Notes under the pieces: generated by a model
What the model saw: the letters and a program-made list of their open reading frames with translations, nothing else
Told to the model about the DNA's origin: nothing
Database searches by the model: none
Source of the DNA: Terriglobia bacterium
Lineage (GTDB): Bacteria; Acidobacteriota; Terriglobia; Bryobacterales; Bryobacteraceae
DNA length: 64,000 bases
NCBI GenBank assembly: GCA_021325235.1
Contig: JAJPHN010000016.1
Location: 1-64,000 of the forward strand
Direction: 5' to 3'
In this document: positions 6,243 to 14,815 of the stretch, piece after piece
Numbering within the stretch: position 1 is the stretch's first letter
How the letters are laid out: the number at the start of each line of letters is the position of its first letter
Made by a program: the position numbers and the translations under genes

Positions 6243-8990
6243 TCAGAACTTGATGTCCAACTGGACCCAGGCGCGGCGAGGGGCACCGGGTGAGAAGAAG
6301 GTTACGCTTTGCGCGGGCGCGCTGCCGACATAGGGGCCGGAGTCATACGCGGGAAACGGCGTGGATTGCACGGCGCCCTGGGCGGTGAGGGACGTGCTTG
6401 CCAGCTGGGCGACGGTGTAGTACTTGCGGTCGAATATGTTATCGACCTGTAAAGCCAGCTGGAAGTGTTTGGCGAGGTCGTAATAGAGGCGCAGATCGGT
6501 GACCGCGTAGCCGGGCGAGGTGCCGGGACCGAGGTAATAGAGGCCGTCCGGCTGGTAGGCGTTGTTTTCGTTGCCGCGGGCATAGGAACTCGAAGCTACA
6601 ACTTCGTTCAGGTCGAAGCCGAGCCGCGCGACGGGCTGAAAATTCACGTACGCTTTGCCGGTGTGTTTCGGAATGAGCGGAATGCGGTTGCCGGGATGGA
6701 CGGTGATGACGCCGCTGAGCCCGGGATAGCCGGCGAGCGCGACATCGTTGGTGTTATTGGCTGAGCCATTCAGCGTTTCGACGCTCTGGTAGGTGGCGGA
6801 GAGCAGGGTCCAGTTGACGCCCCAGGTGAAGCGATTGAAGCTGCCATCGAGAGAGGCATCGAGGCCTTCCCGGCGGGTTTTGGCGAAATTCTGGAAGTAG
6901 CCGGTGCCGGTGATGGGAGCCGCGATGAAGAGAATGTCGTTGTGGTTCTCGGCGCGAAAAGCATCGAGATTCCAGCGGAGATTCCGGACGACAGGCGAGC
7001 GCAGTTTACCGCGCGCTCCGGCTTCCCAGGTATTTGTGACCACCTGCGCGAGCGGCGGATCGGACGAGAGCGAGTTGGGCAGGCTGCAGGGGGCGGCCGG
7101 ATCGGCGCAACCGAGCTCGATGGAAGTCGGTGCGCGGCTGCCCTGGGCGAAACGGCCGTAGAGATTGACGCTCGGGGTGGGGCTCCAGGTGAGACCGATA
7201 GCCGGATCGAAGCGCTGGAAAGTGTAGTCGCCTGTGAGCGAGCCGGGTCCGGCAACGGGATTGAGGCGATCGGTGTTATCGACCGTCGCGCGGTTGTAGC
7301 GGCCCGAGACTGTCAGGTTGATGTTATGCGGAAGAGTGAGCGTGTCTGTCAGGAAGATGCTCCAGTTGGGTGTTACGCCGTGCAGATCGACGGGCGAATT
7401 CTGCCAGGCGGGAACGCTGGTCAGCGAGTAGTTCGGATTCACATAGGCGAAGGCGGTGCTCTGGGTGTAATCGATGGCGCCGCTATCAAAGAGCGCGCCA
7501 ATGGCGAAGAGATTGTGCCCGACGCGCGTATTGCTGTTCAGCGAAAACTGGCCGGAGAGGCCGAAATCGTTCTGCACTTCCTTGCCGTAGATATTGACGC
7601 CGTCGCAGGCGGAATCGGGATCGCCGCCCGGCGTGATCGCTTCTGCGATGCAGGGCCATTTGGGAAACGGCGTATTGGAAATATTCGCGCCGCTGACGGG
7701 AAAGCCGCTGTAGCCGGCGGCGCTTAAGACGGCCTGTTGATCCGCGGTGGGTTGATAGATATCGTTACCGGCCACATCGTTGTTGAAATTGGGATTAATG
7801 GTTTCGGTGCGGATGTTTCGATACCAGGCATTGCCGCTGAAGGTGAGCGCGTCGCTGAAGGCATGGCGCGCGATGAAGTTGAAGGAGGGCGAGCGGTTGG
7901 CGGTGCTGTCGGCTACCGAATAGGCGCTGGCGTAATTCTGCTGGAGCAGACGATAATCCTGCTGGCCACTGCCGAGCAGTGTGTTGTAGGCGTACGAGAG
8001 AGTGAGCGCGAGATCGGTGGTGGTAGTGCGCCAGCCGAGACGCGCAAACCCTTGCCGCACGTCGGAGGGGGAATCGTAGCGCCAGCCGGATTCATGGAAG
8101 CCCATGCCGGAAAAGAACCAGTTGAAACCGGTTGCTGCGCCGCCGCCCCAATCGCCCTGGATCGCTTTGCGGCCACTGCTGCCGTAGAGAACGCTTCCGC
8201 TGATACCCGGATTGGTGATGCCGTTCTTGGTGGTGAGCGAGAGCGCGCCGCCGAGCGTATTGAGACCAAACAAAGGATCGGAACCCGGCAGGAGTGTGAC
8301 ATCGGAAATCGCATCCTTGGGAATCAGATCCCAGCTGACGACATCGCCGAAGGGCTGATTCTGCCGGACGCCATCGACGTAGACCGAAATTCCCTGCGGC
8401 GTGCCGAGCAAGGGCGACGCGGTATAGCCGCGGTAGTTGACATCGGGCTGAAACGGGTTTTCCTGTGTCTCGTTGAAGTACACACCGTTGAATCGCCGGC
8501 TGAGAAAATCGGCGAGATCGAGCGCGCCGCTGTTGCGGAGGTCGTCGGAAGAAGCGCTCTGCACGGGGCTCGCAATCTGATCGGCGGTGAGATCGGGGCC
8601 GACGAGCGGAGTGGCCGAGACCACGTCGGTCTGAAAGCTCTGCGCGGCGGGCTGCATGGTGATGGTCTGGAGCGCGGTTCTGCCCGGGCCTAAATCGATG
8701 GAGAGCGATTGCGACGCAAATCCGGAGCGAAAAATGTCGACGTGATAGGTGCCCGGCGGCAGATCTTCGAGACGCACGCGGCCCTGCATATCGGTATGAA
8801 AGCGGCGATGGACGCGAGTGTCGGTGCTCTCGAGACGGCCGTTGGCCTGCATGACGGCGCCTGAGGCATCACGGACGTGCAGTTCAATTTCGCCGTTCTG
8901 ATTCTGCGCGGCAAGGCCGCCCGCCAGCGCGAACAGAAAGGCGCAGCAGAGCAAAAATTTCGGGCCGCGCCGTTCCCACCAAGCGTGCAT
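6243..8990 (-). CDS. TonB-dependent outer-membrane receptor
   Basis: This encodes 915 residues. A signal peptide (to about 28) is followed by a carboxypeptidase-regulatory-like beta-sandwich (about 32-115, with LEDLPPGTYHVDI). Then comes a plug domain (about 140-255, with ISVYVDGVRQNQPFGDV and LGGALSLTTKNG) and a 22-strand-type barrel ending in the aromatic-terminated strand WVQLDIKF. This is the usual acidobacterial receptor layout for energy-dependent uptake across the outer membrane. The gene lies 63 bases after the anti-sigma gene on the same strand, so it is a likely member or target of that sigma system. The ligand cannot be read from sequence. Confidence 0.9.
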   Translation of the reverse strand: MHAWWERRGPKFLLCCAFLFALAGGLAAQNQNGEIELHVRDASGAVMQANGRLESTDTRVHRRFHTDMQGRVRLEDLPPGTYHVDIFRSGFASQSLSIDLGPGRTALQTITMQPAAQSFQTDVVSATPLVGPDLTADQIASPVQSASSDDLRNSGALDLADFLSRRFNGVYFNETQENPFQPDVNYRGYTASPLLGTPQGISVYVDGVRQNQPFGDVVSWDLIPKDAISDVTLLPGSDPLFGLNTLGGALSLTTKNGITNPGISGSVLYGSSGRKAIQGDWGGGAATGFNWFFSGMGFHESGWRYDSPSDVRQGFARLGWRTTTTDLALTLSYAYNTLLGSGQQDYRLLQQNYASAYSVADSTANRSPSFNFIARHAFSDALTFSGNAWYRNIRTETINPNFNNDVAGNDIYQPTADQQAVLSAAGYSGFPVSGANISNTPFPKWPCIAEAITPGGDPDSACDGVNIYGKEVQNDFGLSGQFSLNSNTRVGHNLFAIGALFDSGAIDYTQSTAFAYVNPNYSLTSVPAWQNSPVDLHGVTPNWSIFLTDTLTLPHNINLTVSGRYNRATVDNTDRLNPVAGPGSLTGDYTFQRFDPAIGLTWSPTPSVNLYGRFAQGSRAPTSIELGCADPAAPCSLPNSLSSDPPLAQVVTNTWEAGARGKLRSPVVRNLRWNLDAFRAENHNDILFIAAPITGTGYFQNFAKTRREGLDASLDGSFNRFTWGVNWTLLSATYQSVETLNGSANNTNDVALAGYPGLSGVITVHPGNRIPLIPKHTGKAYVNFQPVARLGFDLNEVVASSSYARGNENNAYQPDGLYYLGPGTSPGYAVTDLRLYYDLAKHFQLALQVDNIFDRKYYTVAQLASTSLTAQGAVQSTPFPAYDSGPYVGSAPAQSVTFFSPGAPRRAWVQLDIKF

Positions 8991-9053
8991 ATAGAGAGAT
9001 TCCGCGCGGCGCTGTTTTGTTCAGTGTTTTTTGGCGTTGAGCGAGGCTCTTGC

Positions 9054-9860
9054 TCAAGGGTAGCGAGTGAGCGGCCGGTCGGTATGGAAGTATTTCTTGT
9101 AGGCCTGGATCCAGTCGGCGGCCATTTCGCGCTGTGCGACGGTTAAGTCGATCTGTCCTTCGCAGACCATGTGGCGCAGGTGGTCTTCGAGAGCATCTTT
9201 GACTTCAGCGTTCCAGGCAGTTGCGCTTCTCGATTGCGGCCAGAGATTATGAATATCGTCGGCCCCGCCCAGCGCGGGAGTGATCAGGTAATCGACTTCA
9301 TAAGAATTCACGCGGCGGGTATGAATGCCGTACTCGTCGAAGATTCTGCGCTGCAGGGAGACGGGAACGGCTTTGTTGTTGGTGTTGGATTCGCGGCAGA
9401 GCTCGCCGCGGCTGAGCAGCACAGTGGCGCCGGGGGTCAGATTCGGATCGGGCTTGATCACGGCGACCAGCGTTTCCGAATGGCGCGCGGACCAAACTCT
9501 GCGCGCGAGATAAAGACTGGCTGCGAGAACAAGAACAGTGGTCGCAAGGGCGAAAGCTGTTCGCCAGGAGTGCAGCCAGCTCAGCCGGGGCGAGCGCGTG
9601 CCGTGAGCGGACTCGAGCTGGGCCATACGCGCTTTGAGCAGTGCGCGCGGGCCGTCCTCGGGTGGAATCGTGCCGTCGAGACGTTCGCGATGAACGCGTA
9701 CGAAATCGGCGATAGCGGATTCGAGCTCCTGGCGGCGCGCCCGGCAGCTCCAGCATGCGGCCAGATGGGCCTGGGCGAGGATGTTGTCTTTCTGCGAAAG
9801 CTCGCCGTCGATGGCGGAGACGAGCTGGCTGTCGGAGAGATGCGATTCATGCGGCGTCAT
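9054..9860 (-). CDS. Membrane anti-sigma factor with C-terminal HNH-like domain
   Basis: This encodes 268 residues. The N-terminal zinc-binding anti-sigma motif is H32-x3-C36-x2-C39 (AHLAACWSC). One membrane helix lies at about 103-119 (ALATTVLVLAASLYL). The periplasmic part (about 140-258) resembles a small HNH-nuclease-like module: PGAT, LCRES, YEVDYLITPALGGADDIHN, NLWPQ, VCEGQIDLT and DWIQAYKK. The HNH general-base position, normally DH, reads Asp190-Tyr191, so nuclease activity is doubtful. The start overlaps the sigma gene stop by 4 bases. It should hold the partner sigma factor at the membrane, with the HNH-like part as a possible sensor. Confidence 0.85.
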   Translation of the reverse strand: MTPHESHLSDSQLVSAIDGELSQKDNILAQAHLAACWSCRARRQELESAIADFVRVHRERLDGTIPPEDGPRALLKARMAQLESAHGTRSPRLSWLHSWRTAFALATTVLVLAASLYLARRVWSARHSETLVAVIKPDPNLTPGATVLLSRGELCRESNTNNKAVPVSLQRRIFDEYGIHTRRVNSYEVDYLITPALGGADDIHNLWPQSRSATAWNAEVKDALEDHLRHMVCEGQIDLTVAQREMAADWIQAYKKYFHTDRPLTRYP

Positions 9861-10474
9861 CGTTTCACCTCGCGAGTGGCGCGCGCGATGCGGCCCAGGG
9901 CTTCTTCGAGCCGTGCGGCGACGGAGCCGAGCGAAATATCGAGCACTTCGGCGATCTCGCGATAGCGGAGTCCTTCGGCGCGCAGATGGAGACAGCAGCG
10001 CGTCTGCTCGGGCAAGGCCGCTACCACACCGAGCACACGCTCGGACACCTGAGCGGCGTGGTACTGATCCTCGGGATTGGGGCGCGGACAGACGAGCGCG
10101 CGCTCGGTGAGCAGGGAGACGTCGGAAACAACTTTGGCGTTGCGCTGGGAACGTTGATGCCTGAGCGCGAGATTATGCGCGACACGGAACAGCCAGGCGC
10201 GCAGATTGTGCTGCGGTTTATCGCGCCGCAGATGATCGAAGAGCGCGAGAAAGGTCTCCTGCAGCAGGTCTTCGGAATCGAGAACGGAGAGCGAAAAGCT
10301 CAGCAGATAGCGCAATAGACAGGCTCTGAGCTCGTCGAAGAGCGCGACCACCTGTTGCTCGACAGAAGAACGCGGATTGCCGCCGCTCTCGGCCTTAACG
10401 GCGGGCAGGAGCAAAACATCTGGACCCGTACTCATCGCCATCGTTCGGCTTTGCGCTGCTAAATTTTCCCACAT
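9857..10474 (-). CDS. ECF-type RNA polymerase sigma factor
   Basis: This encodes up to 205 residues; the true start may be one of the internal Mets at 12 or 14, because residues 1-13 look non-conserved. Region 2 includes SEDLLQETFLALFDH and LRAWLFRVAHNLALRHQR. Region 4 includes LPEQTRCCLHLRAEGLRYREIAEVLDIS and GSVAARLEEALGRI. It is coupled by a 4-base overlap to its anti-sigma factor and followed by a TonB receptor, so it probably controls that receptor. Confidence 0.9.
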   Translation of the reverse strand: MWENLAAQSRTMAMSTGPDVLLLPAVKAESGGNPRSSVEQQVVALFDELRACLLRYLLSFSLSVLDSEDLLQETFLALFDHLRRDKPQHNLRAWLFRVAHNLALRHQRSQRNAKVVSDVSLLTERALVCPRPNPEDQYHAAQVSERVLGVVAALPEQTRCCLHLRAEGLRYREIAEVLDISLGSVAARLEEALGRIARATREVKR

Positions 10475-10559
10475 CCGGCCGCGCGCGCCCTCTCGCTCTG
10501 AATATTCCTCCAGATGGGCGGCTGTTCAGAGTTTTTTTGCTGTAAGAGAGACGGGCAGT

Positions 10560-11027
10560 TCACTCCTGCAGTCCGGTCCAGGACCAGCGCGGGATTTCAA
10601 GGCCCGCCGGGACATCATTCGGCGAGCGATGGTAACGCGACATGGTGGTTGTGGTGGCCCAGGCGAAATAGTCATGGAGCACCTGGTGGAGGACGGGATC
10701 TCCGGCGAGTCCGGCATCGGCGAGGGCCTGGTCGAAGCAGGCGATGGCGCGGCGATCCATCTCCTGATGCTCTCCGTTTCCGCTGTGCATGCGGACAACG
10801 GCGGTCTCGTCGCCGTAACGTTCGGAATACAGTTTGGGACCGCCCAGCGCTTCGGCCCAATAGGCGGCCAGACGCTGGACGTGGTGCGGATGAAAACCGT
10901 GACTGAAGGCATGGCTGACGATTTCGTCGGCCATGACGCGGCGGTGCCAGGCGGCGGCGAGACGTTCGAGGCCTTCGATGCCGCCGGCTGCCTCGAAGAC
11001 GGTGCGCATGCTTTTCATCATGCACAA
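10560..11027 (-). CDS. Truncated haemoglobin (group II-like)
   Basis: This encodes 155 residues. It shows a two-over-two globin pattern: FEAAGGIEGLERLAAAWHRRV, then HHVQRLAAYWAEALGGP with the proximal histidine region, and a C-terminal HDYFAWATTTTM segment with the tryptophan typical of group II. These heme proteins bind O2 and NO and are linked to nitrosative or oxidative stress. The gene lies 22 bases after yceH on the same strand. Alternative Met starts at residues 1, 3 and 4 cannot be separated. Confidence 0.85.
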   Translation of the reverse strand: MCMMKSMRTVFEAAGGIEGLERLAAAWHRRVMADEIVSHAFSHGFHPHHVQRLAAYWAEALGGPKLYSERYGDETAVVRMHSGNGEHQEMDRRAIACFDQALADAGLAGDPVLHQVLHDYFAWATTTTMSRYHRSPNDVPAGLEIPRWSWTGLQE

Positions 11028-11049
11028 TTTTCGGGCCGGCCTTTGGGGG

Positions 11050-11697
11050 TTAGCGCAGCAGGCTCTCGAGATTTTCGAGCCGCTGTTTGACCTGCTCCAG
11101 CTCGGCGCGCAGCTGGCCCAATTCTTCTTCCAGCTGATCCACGCGGCTGGGCTTCGAGGCGGCTGTGTTCGCGGGCTGCGCAGTCTCGACCACCACTGGC
11201 TCGCCGCTCAGCAGATGAGCATAGCGGGCTTCTTTCTGTCCGGGCTGTTGTTTGAGCCTGGTCACGAGCGGACCGCTCGGCCATTCGGCCAGCCGCTCGA
11301 GCGTTCTCTCGGCTTCGCTCAGTTCACCAAAGGCAAACATGCGCTCGCTGCGGCCCTTGATCTCGCCGAGCGTCTGCGGCCCGCGCAGCAGGAGTGTGCA
11401 AAGCACGGCGCTTTCCCGGCGGCCGAGGTTCAGGGTCTCGGAGATGCGCTGCGCGTACTTATCGACGCGGCCGCTGCCTGTTACGAAGATGGCGAAGCCT
11501 TTCTGGCGAAGGCCTTCGAGCGCGCGCTCGACGGTGTCGGCGTCGTAATTGACCACGGGCTCGCGATTGTTCTTCTGGTTGCAGCCGGTGACCAGGGCAT
11601 TCAGGCTGAGCGGATAATACTCGGGCGTGGTCGCTTCTTTCTCGAGCAGAGTGCCGAGTACGCGCGCCTCTTCGGTGCTAAGCGGGGCGACGGACAT
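11050..11697 (-). CDS. yceH: UPF0502 (DUF480) family protein YceH
   Basis: This encodes 215 residues. It begins with the family signature LSTEEARVLGTLLEKEATTP and continues with YPLSLNALVTGCNQKNNREP, a pair of winged-helix-like domains. The C-terminal 40 residues form a coiled coil (VDQLEEELGQLRAELEQVKQ). The family is widespread and its function is unknown, although the fold suggests DNA or protein binding. It overlaps the upstream gene by 20 bases, which suggests co-translation. Confidence 0.9.
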   Translation of the reverse strand: MSVAPLSTEEARVLGTLLEKEATTPEYYPLSLNALVTGCNQKNNREPVVNYDADTVERALEGLRQKGFAIFVTGSGRVDKYAQRISETLNLGRRESAVLCTLLLRGPQTLGEIKGRSERMFAFGELSEAERTLERLAEWPSGPLVTRLKQQPGQKEARYAHLLSGEPVVVETAQPANTAASKPSRVDQLEEELGQLRAELEQVKQRLENLESLLR

Positions 11698-12619
11698 CGA
11701 TCGCCTGAACAGAAGAGTGCCGGACGCCAGAGCGGGCGTTCTCGGAAAACTTTGCCGCCAGGTCGGGCCGCAGGAACTTCAGCATTTTGAGGGCAATCTG
11801 TTTGCCCTGCTGAAAGGCGTCGGCATACAGCCGGTCGCGTTCTTCGCGGGTGTAGGTAAAGCCGATGCTGTAGTAGTGATCGAGCGACAAGCCGAGCACT
11901 TTGGTGCCGGCATAAGCGACGGCAGCTTTGGCGATCAGCCCGCCGCCGAACGGAATCTTGCCGATCAGCTGGCGCGCAAGGGCTCTCCAGCCGAAGGCGC
12001 TGCCGATCACCATGGCGACTTCCGATTTCTGATGCATATAGCCGACTTCTCGATCGCTGGCGGCGGCGATTAGGAATGCCATGCGCACCTGGTTCATGGT
12101 GAGGAAGGCGGTATCGGAAGCAAACTCGGCTACTGCCCAGGGCAGCTCGATGACGTTCGGCACAATATCGGGCAGCGCGGTGGCGATGGAGAACATGGTG
12201 TTCTCGCGCGCGGTCTTGGTGATCACGCGCTCGACAAACGGCTTGCGGAACGGCAGAAACGATTTCGCAAGCGGCACGCCGAACTGCGGAAAGCGGTTGA
12301 GCGTCTGGTGCACGAACTGGCGCGGATGTCCCGGATGAAATACCGGCCACTCCCCGACTCCCGATACGCCTTCGTCGTAGACGTGCAGATCGGCCGGCGG
12401 TGCTCCGGGGGAAAGCGGCGCGCGAATGAGCTGCATGGCGGAATTGCGGCGGCGCGCGGGACTCAGGTCCTGAAGAAAAAACTGCTCGAGCCGGTTAAAC
12501 GCCTCGCCATTGGGAGCGTGCAGCACCACCCGCAGCGAGCGGTCGCTCGCCTCGCGTATTTCATGCGGGTTCAGGGTGCCGATCGCCTTCTTGATATTGG
12601 CCAGTCCGTCGAGTATCAT
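11678..12619 (-). CDS. DUF697/YcjF-like membrane-associated protein
   Basis: This encodes 313 residues. The middle and C-terminal parts (about 140-290) resemble the DUF697 domain of YcjF and Era-like GTPase partners: FSIATALPDIVPNVIELPWA, AFLTMNQVRMAFLIAAASDR, FGWRALARQLIGKIPFGGG and VAYAGTKVLGLSLDHYY. There is no GTPase domain. The N-terminal 130 residues are not recognised. It overlaps the genes on both sides (59 bases upstream, 20 downstream), pointing to one operon. Confidence 0.65.
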   Translation of the reverse strand: MILDGLANIKKAIGTLNPHEIREASDRSLRVVLHAPNGEAFNRLEQFFLQDLSPARRRNSAMQLIRAPLSPGAPPADLHVYDEGVSGVGEWPVFHPGHPRQFVHQTLNRFPQFGVPLAKSFLPFRKPFVERVITKTARENTMFSIATALPDIVPNVIELPWAVAEFASDTAFLTMNQVRMAFLIAAASDREVGYMHQKSEVAMVIGSAFGWRALARQLIGKIPFGGGLIAKAAVAYAGTKVLGLSLDHYYSIGFTYTREERDRLYADAFQQGKQIALKMLKFLRPDLAAKFSENARSGVRHSSVQAIDVRRPA

Positions 12620-14138
12620 TGCGTCCTTTATGCGTGCTCCGATGCGAAATGGGCTGTTCCGCGCCCGCGAGCCGCATGACGACCCGCAAAGCGGCCTCCC
12701 ACTCAGAGTTTACGCCGATACGTTCGACTGGAATTTCGGCCGGGAAGTAACGCAGAACTATTTCATTGGCCGGATGAAACGAAAGCGCGGGAGCGACGAG
12801 GAGCAGTTTCGGGGCTGTGCGCGCGAGGAGCCGCCCCGGGAAGAGCGCGTCCAGCTCGCCACGCTCGAGATGCCAGCGAATGCGCGTCCAGTAATCGAGC
12901 GCCTGCAGGGGCAGCTGCAGATCTTCGGCAGTTTTCAGCTCGAGGATGGCCAGCTGGCCGGTGCGCGTGATGGCCAGCAGATCGAGCGTCTCGCGGGCAC
13001 CGGCGGCAAAGGTCAGCACCTGGCCATGGACGGGTTCGGGCAGCAGTTCCGGATCGATCCGTTCGAGATTGCGGCGCACGGCTGCTTCAAAATGTTTCTC
13101 GGAAAATTGCGGCAGTTCGGCTGCGCTTTGAAGCGAGAGAAGCCGATCCGCGAATTCGTCGATGCGGTGCCAATTGCCGCGGAGTTCTTGGCGTGTCTCG
13201 ATACCGAGCCAGGCGCGGTCGTCTCTGAGGTGCGCGAACTCGAGTCCTCGGAAGCGGATGCTGATTCGGCCATCGATTTCGGGACAGCAGGCCACGCCGG
13301 ACTTTGCAGCGAGGCGCGAAACGAGCGCGGCGAGCTCGGGCTGGAGTTCGACGGCGCGAAACTGCGAGCTGACACGCGTTTCGATGTTGCCCAGATCGCG
13401 GGCATCCACTTCGCCGGCCATGCCATGCGGGTTAAACAAAAACAGACGCGGCGCGAGAGGCCGGCCGGTAAGCCAGCGCAGACGATGCGCCGTGAGCGAG
13501 CCCGCGCCTTCGGGCAGGAAGAGATAGAGCGCCAGATGCTCTTCCGCACGCAAGTGCTGACGCAGAAAATCGAACCAGAGCAGCGCGGAGGTGACGAATG
13601 CGGCTTCCGCTTCGGTATCGGGACAGGCGAGGGCGGCCACATGCTCCATCCCGCGCTGCAGATGCGCTCGCGGAAAAAGCGCGGAGAATGAACGCCGCAG
13701 ATCGAGGGCGGAAGTGAGCGTCCTGACCTCCCAACCCGGCAGCTGGCGCTGGAGCATGCGCCGGAACTGTTCGGCAAAGCTCTGCCTCCCGGCCTGCAGC
13801 GCGCGTGCTGCCGACTGCGGCCGCTCCAGATCGAGCAGGCGAAATTTTCCGAGCGCTCCGCCGAAGCGCTGGACCGTGCATTCGAGCGCGCCCGGCCTCG
13901 CCTGATCGATGGAAACAATCCGCCGCGCGAGGTTGCGGGTTTCGTCCCAGGCTTCGAGCATGACGCGCCCGCCGCGCAGTTCGAGGATATAGCGGTCCGC
14001 AGCTAATTCGAGCGGCTCATCGCCGTAATCGAAGGCGGCCGGACGTCTGGCGGCGGCGAGAAATTTCTCGAGCGCCTCGCGAATCGCGGGGGCGTCCTGC
14101 ACGCTCGAACTTTTATGATGGGTTTTTGCCGCTCGCAT
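12561..14138 (-). CDS. Protein with PD-(D/E)XK nuclease-like C-terminal domain
   Basis: This encodes 525 residues. Near the C-terminus, DLLAITRTGQLAILELKTAE fits the PD-(D/E)XK core, with Asp386, Glu400 and Lys402 followed by a Gln-containing helix (LPLQALDYWTRIRW). Similar cores occur in restriction-like and NucS-like endonucleases, and in proteins that have lost nuclease function. The first 370 residues are not recognised. The last 20 codons overlap the next gene. The start overlaps the divergent yggS start by 13 bases. Confidence 0.6.
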   Translation of the reverse strand: MRAAKTHHKSSSVQDAPAIREALEKFLAAARRPAAFDYGDEPLELAADRYILELRGGRVMLEAWDETRNLARRIVSIDQARPGALECTVQRFGGALGKFRLLDLERPQSAARALQAGRQSFAEQFRRMLQRQLPGWEVRTLTSALDLRRSFSALFPRAHLQRGMEHVAALACPDTEAEAAFVTSALLWFDFLRQHLRAEEHLALYLFLPEGAGSLTAHRLRWLTGRPLAPRLFLFNPHGMAGEVDARDLGNIETRVSSQFRAVELQPELAALVSRLAAKSGVACCPEIDGRISIRFRGLEFAHLRDDRAWLGIETRQELRGNWHRIDEFADRLLSLQSAAELPQFSEKHFEAAVRRNLERIDPELLPEPVHGQVLTFAAGARETLDLLAITRTGQLAILELKTAEDLQLPLQALDYWTRIRWHLERGELDALFPGRLLARTAPKLLLVAPALSFHPANEIVLRYFPAEIPVERIGVNSEWEAALRVVMRLAGAEQPISHRSTHKGRNDTRRTGQYQEGDRHPEPA

Positions 14139-14815
14139 CTTCTATTGCCGATCGTCTCGAGGCCGTTGAAGCGCGTATTGAACGTGCGTGCGCGCGTGCG
14201 GGCCGAAAACGGGCTGACATCACCTTAGTGGCGGTTTCGAAGAAATTCTCTGCGGCGGCCATGCGAGAAGCCTACGCTGCCGGACTGCGTACGTTCGGCG
14301 AAAACTACGTGCAGGAATTCGCGGCGAAAAAGCCGGAACTGGGTGGGCTCGGGGGCGCTCAGTTTCATCTTATCGGCCATCTGCAGTCGAACAAGGCGCG
14401 GCAAGCGGCGGAACTGTTCGATGCGGTCGAGACGGTGGATTCGACGCGTTTGCTGGAGCGGCTGGACAGCGCTCTGGAGGGGCAGAATCGCGCGCTCGAT
14501 GTGCTGTTTGAGATCAAGCTGGCGGAGGAGGCGAGCAAGACCGGTGCAGCGCCAGCGGAAATTCCGCGGCTTCTCGAAGCGGCCCGCGGCTGCGCTCATC
14601 TGCGTGCCACAGGGCTGATGGTGATTCCGCCGTGGTCGGAGGATCCGGAAGCAACGCGGCCCTATTTTCGGCGGCTCGCGGCACTGGCGCGCGAACACAA
14701 CCTGAGCCAGCTCTCGATGGGCATGTCGAACGATTTCGAAGCGGCAATTGAAGAAGGCGCAACCATCATCCGGGTCGGCACTGCGCTGTTCGGCGCGCGC
14801 CCGAAGCCGCAATGA
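14126..14815 (+). CDS. yggS: YggS/PLPBP pyridoxal-phosphate homeostasis protein
   Basis: This encodes 229 residues, starting at TTG because the nearby ATG codons at 14115 and 14118 are out of frame. It is a single TIM-barrel domain with the PLP lysine in LVAVSKKFSA and the family motifs FGENYVQE, FHLIGHLQSNK, LSMGMSNDFEAAIEEGAT and VGTALFG. The protein buffers free pyridoxal phosphate. The stop overlaps the next start by 4 bases. Confidence 0.92.
   Translation: MPLASSIADRLEAVEARIERACARAGRKRADITLVAVSKKFSAAAMREAYAAGLRTFGENYVQEFAAKKPELGGLGGAQFHLIGHLQSNKARQAAELFDAVETVDSTRLLERLDSALEGQNRALDVLFEIKLAEEASKTGAAPAEIPRLLEAARGCAHLRATGLMVIPPWSEDPEATRPYFRRLAALAREHNLSQLSMGMSNDFEAAIEEGATIIRVGTALFGARPKPQ

Noticed and set aside
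7737-8693. 318-residue open frame antisense to the TonB receptor
   Set aside because: Low-complexity Gly/Glu/Ala sequence caused by the complement of the receptor codons.
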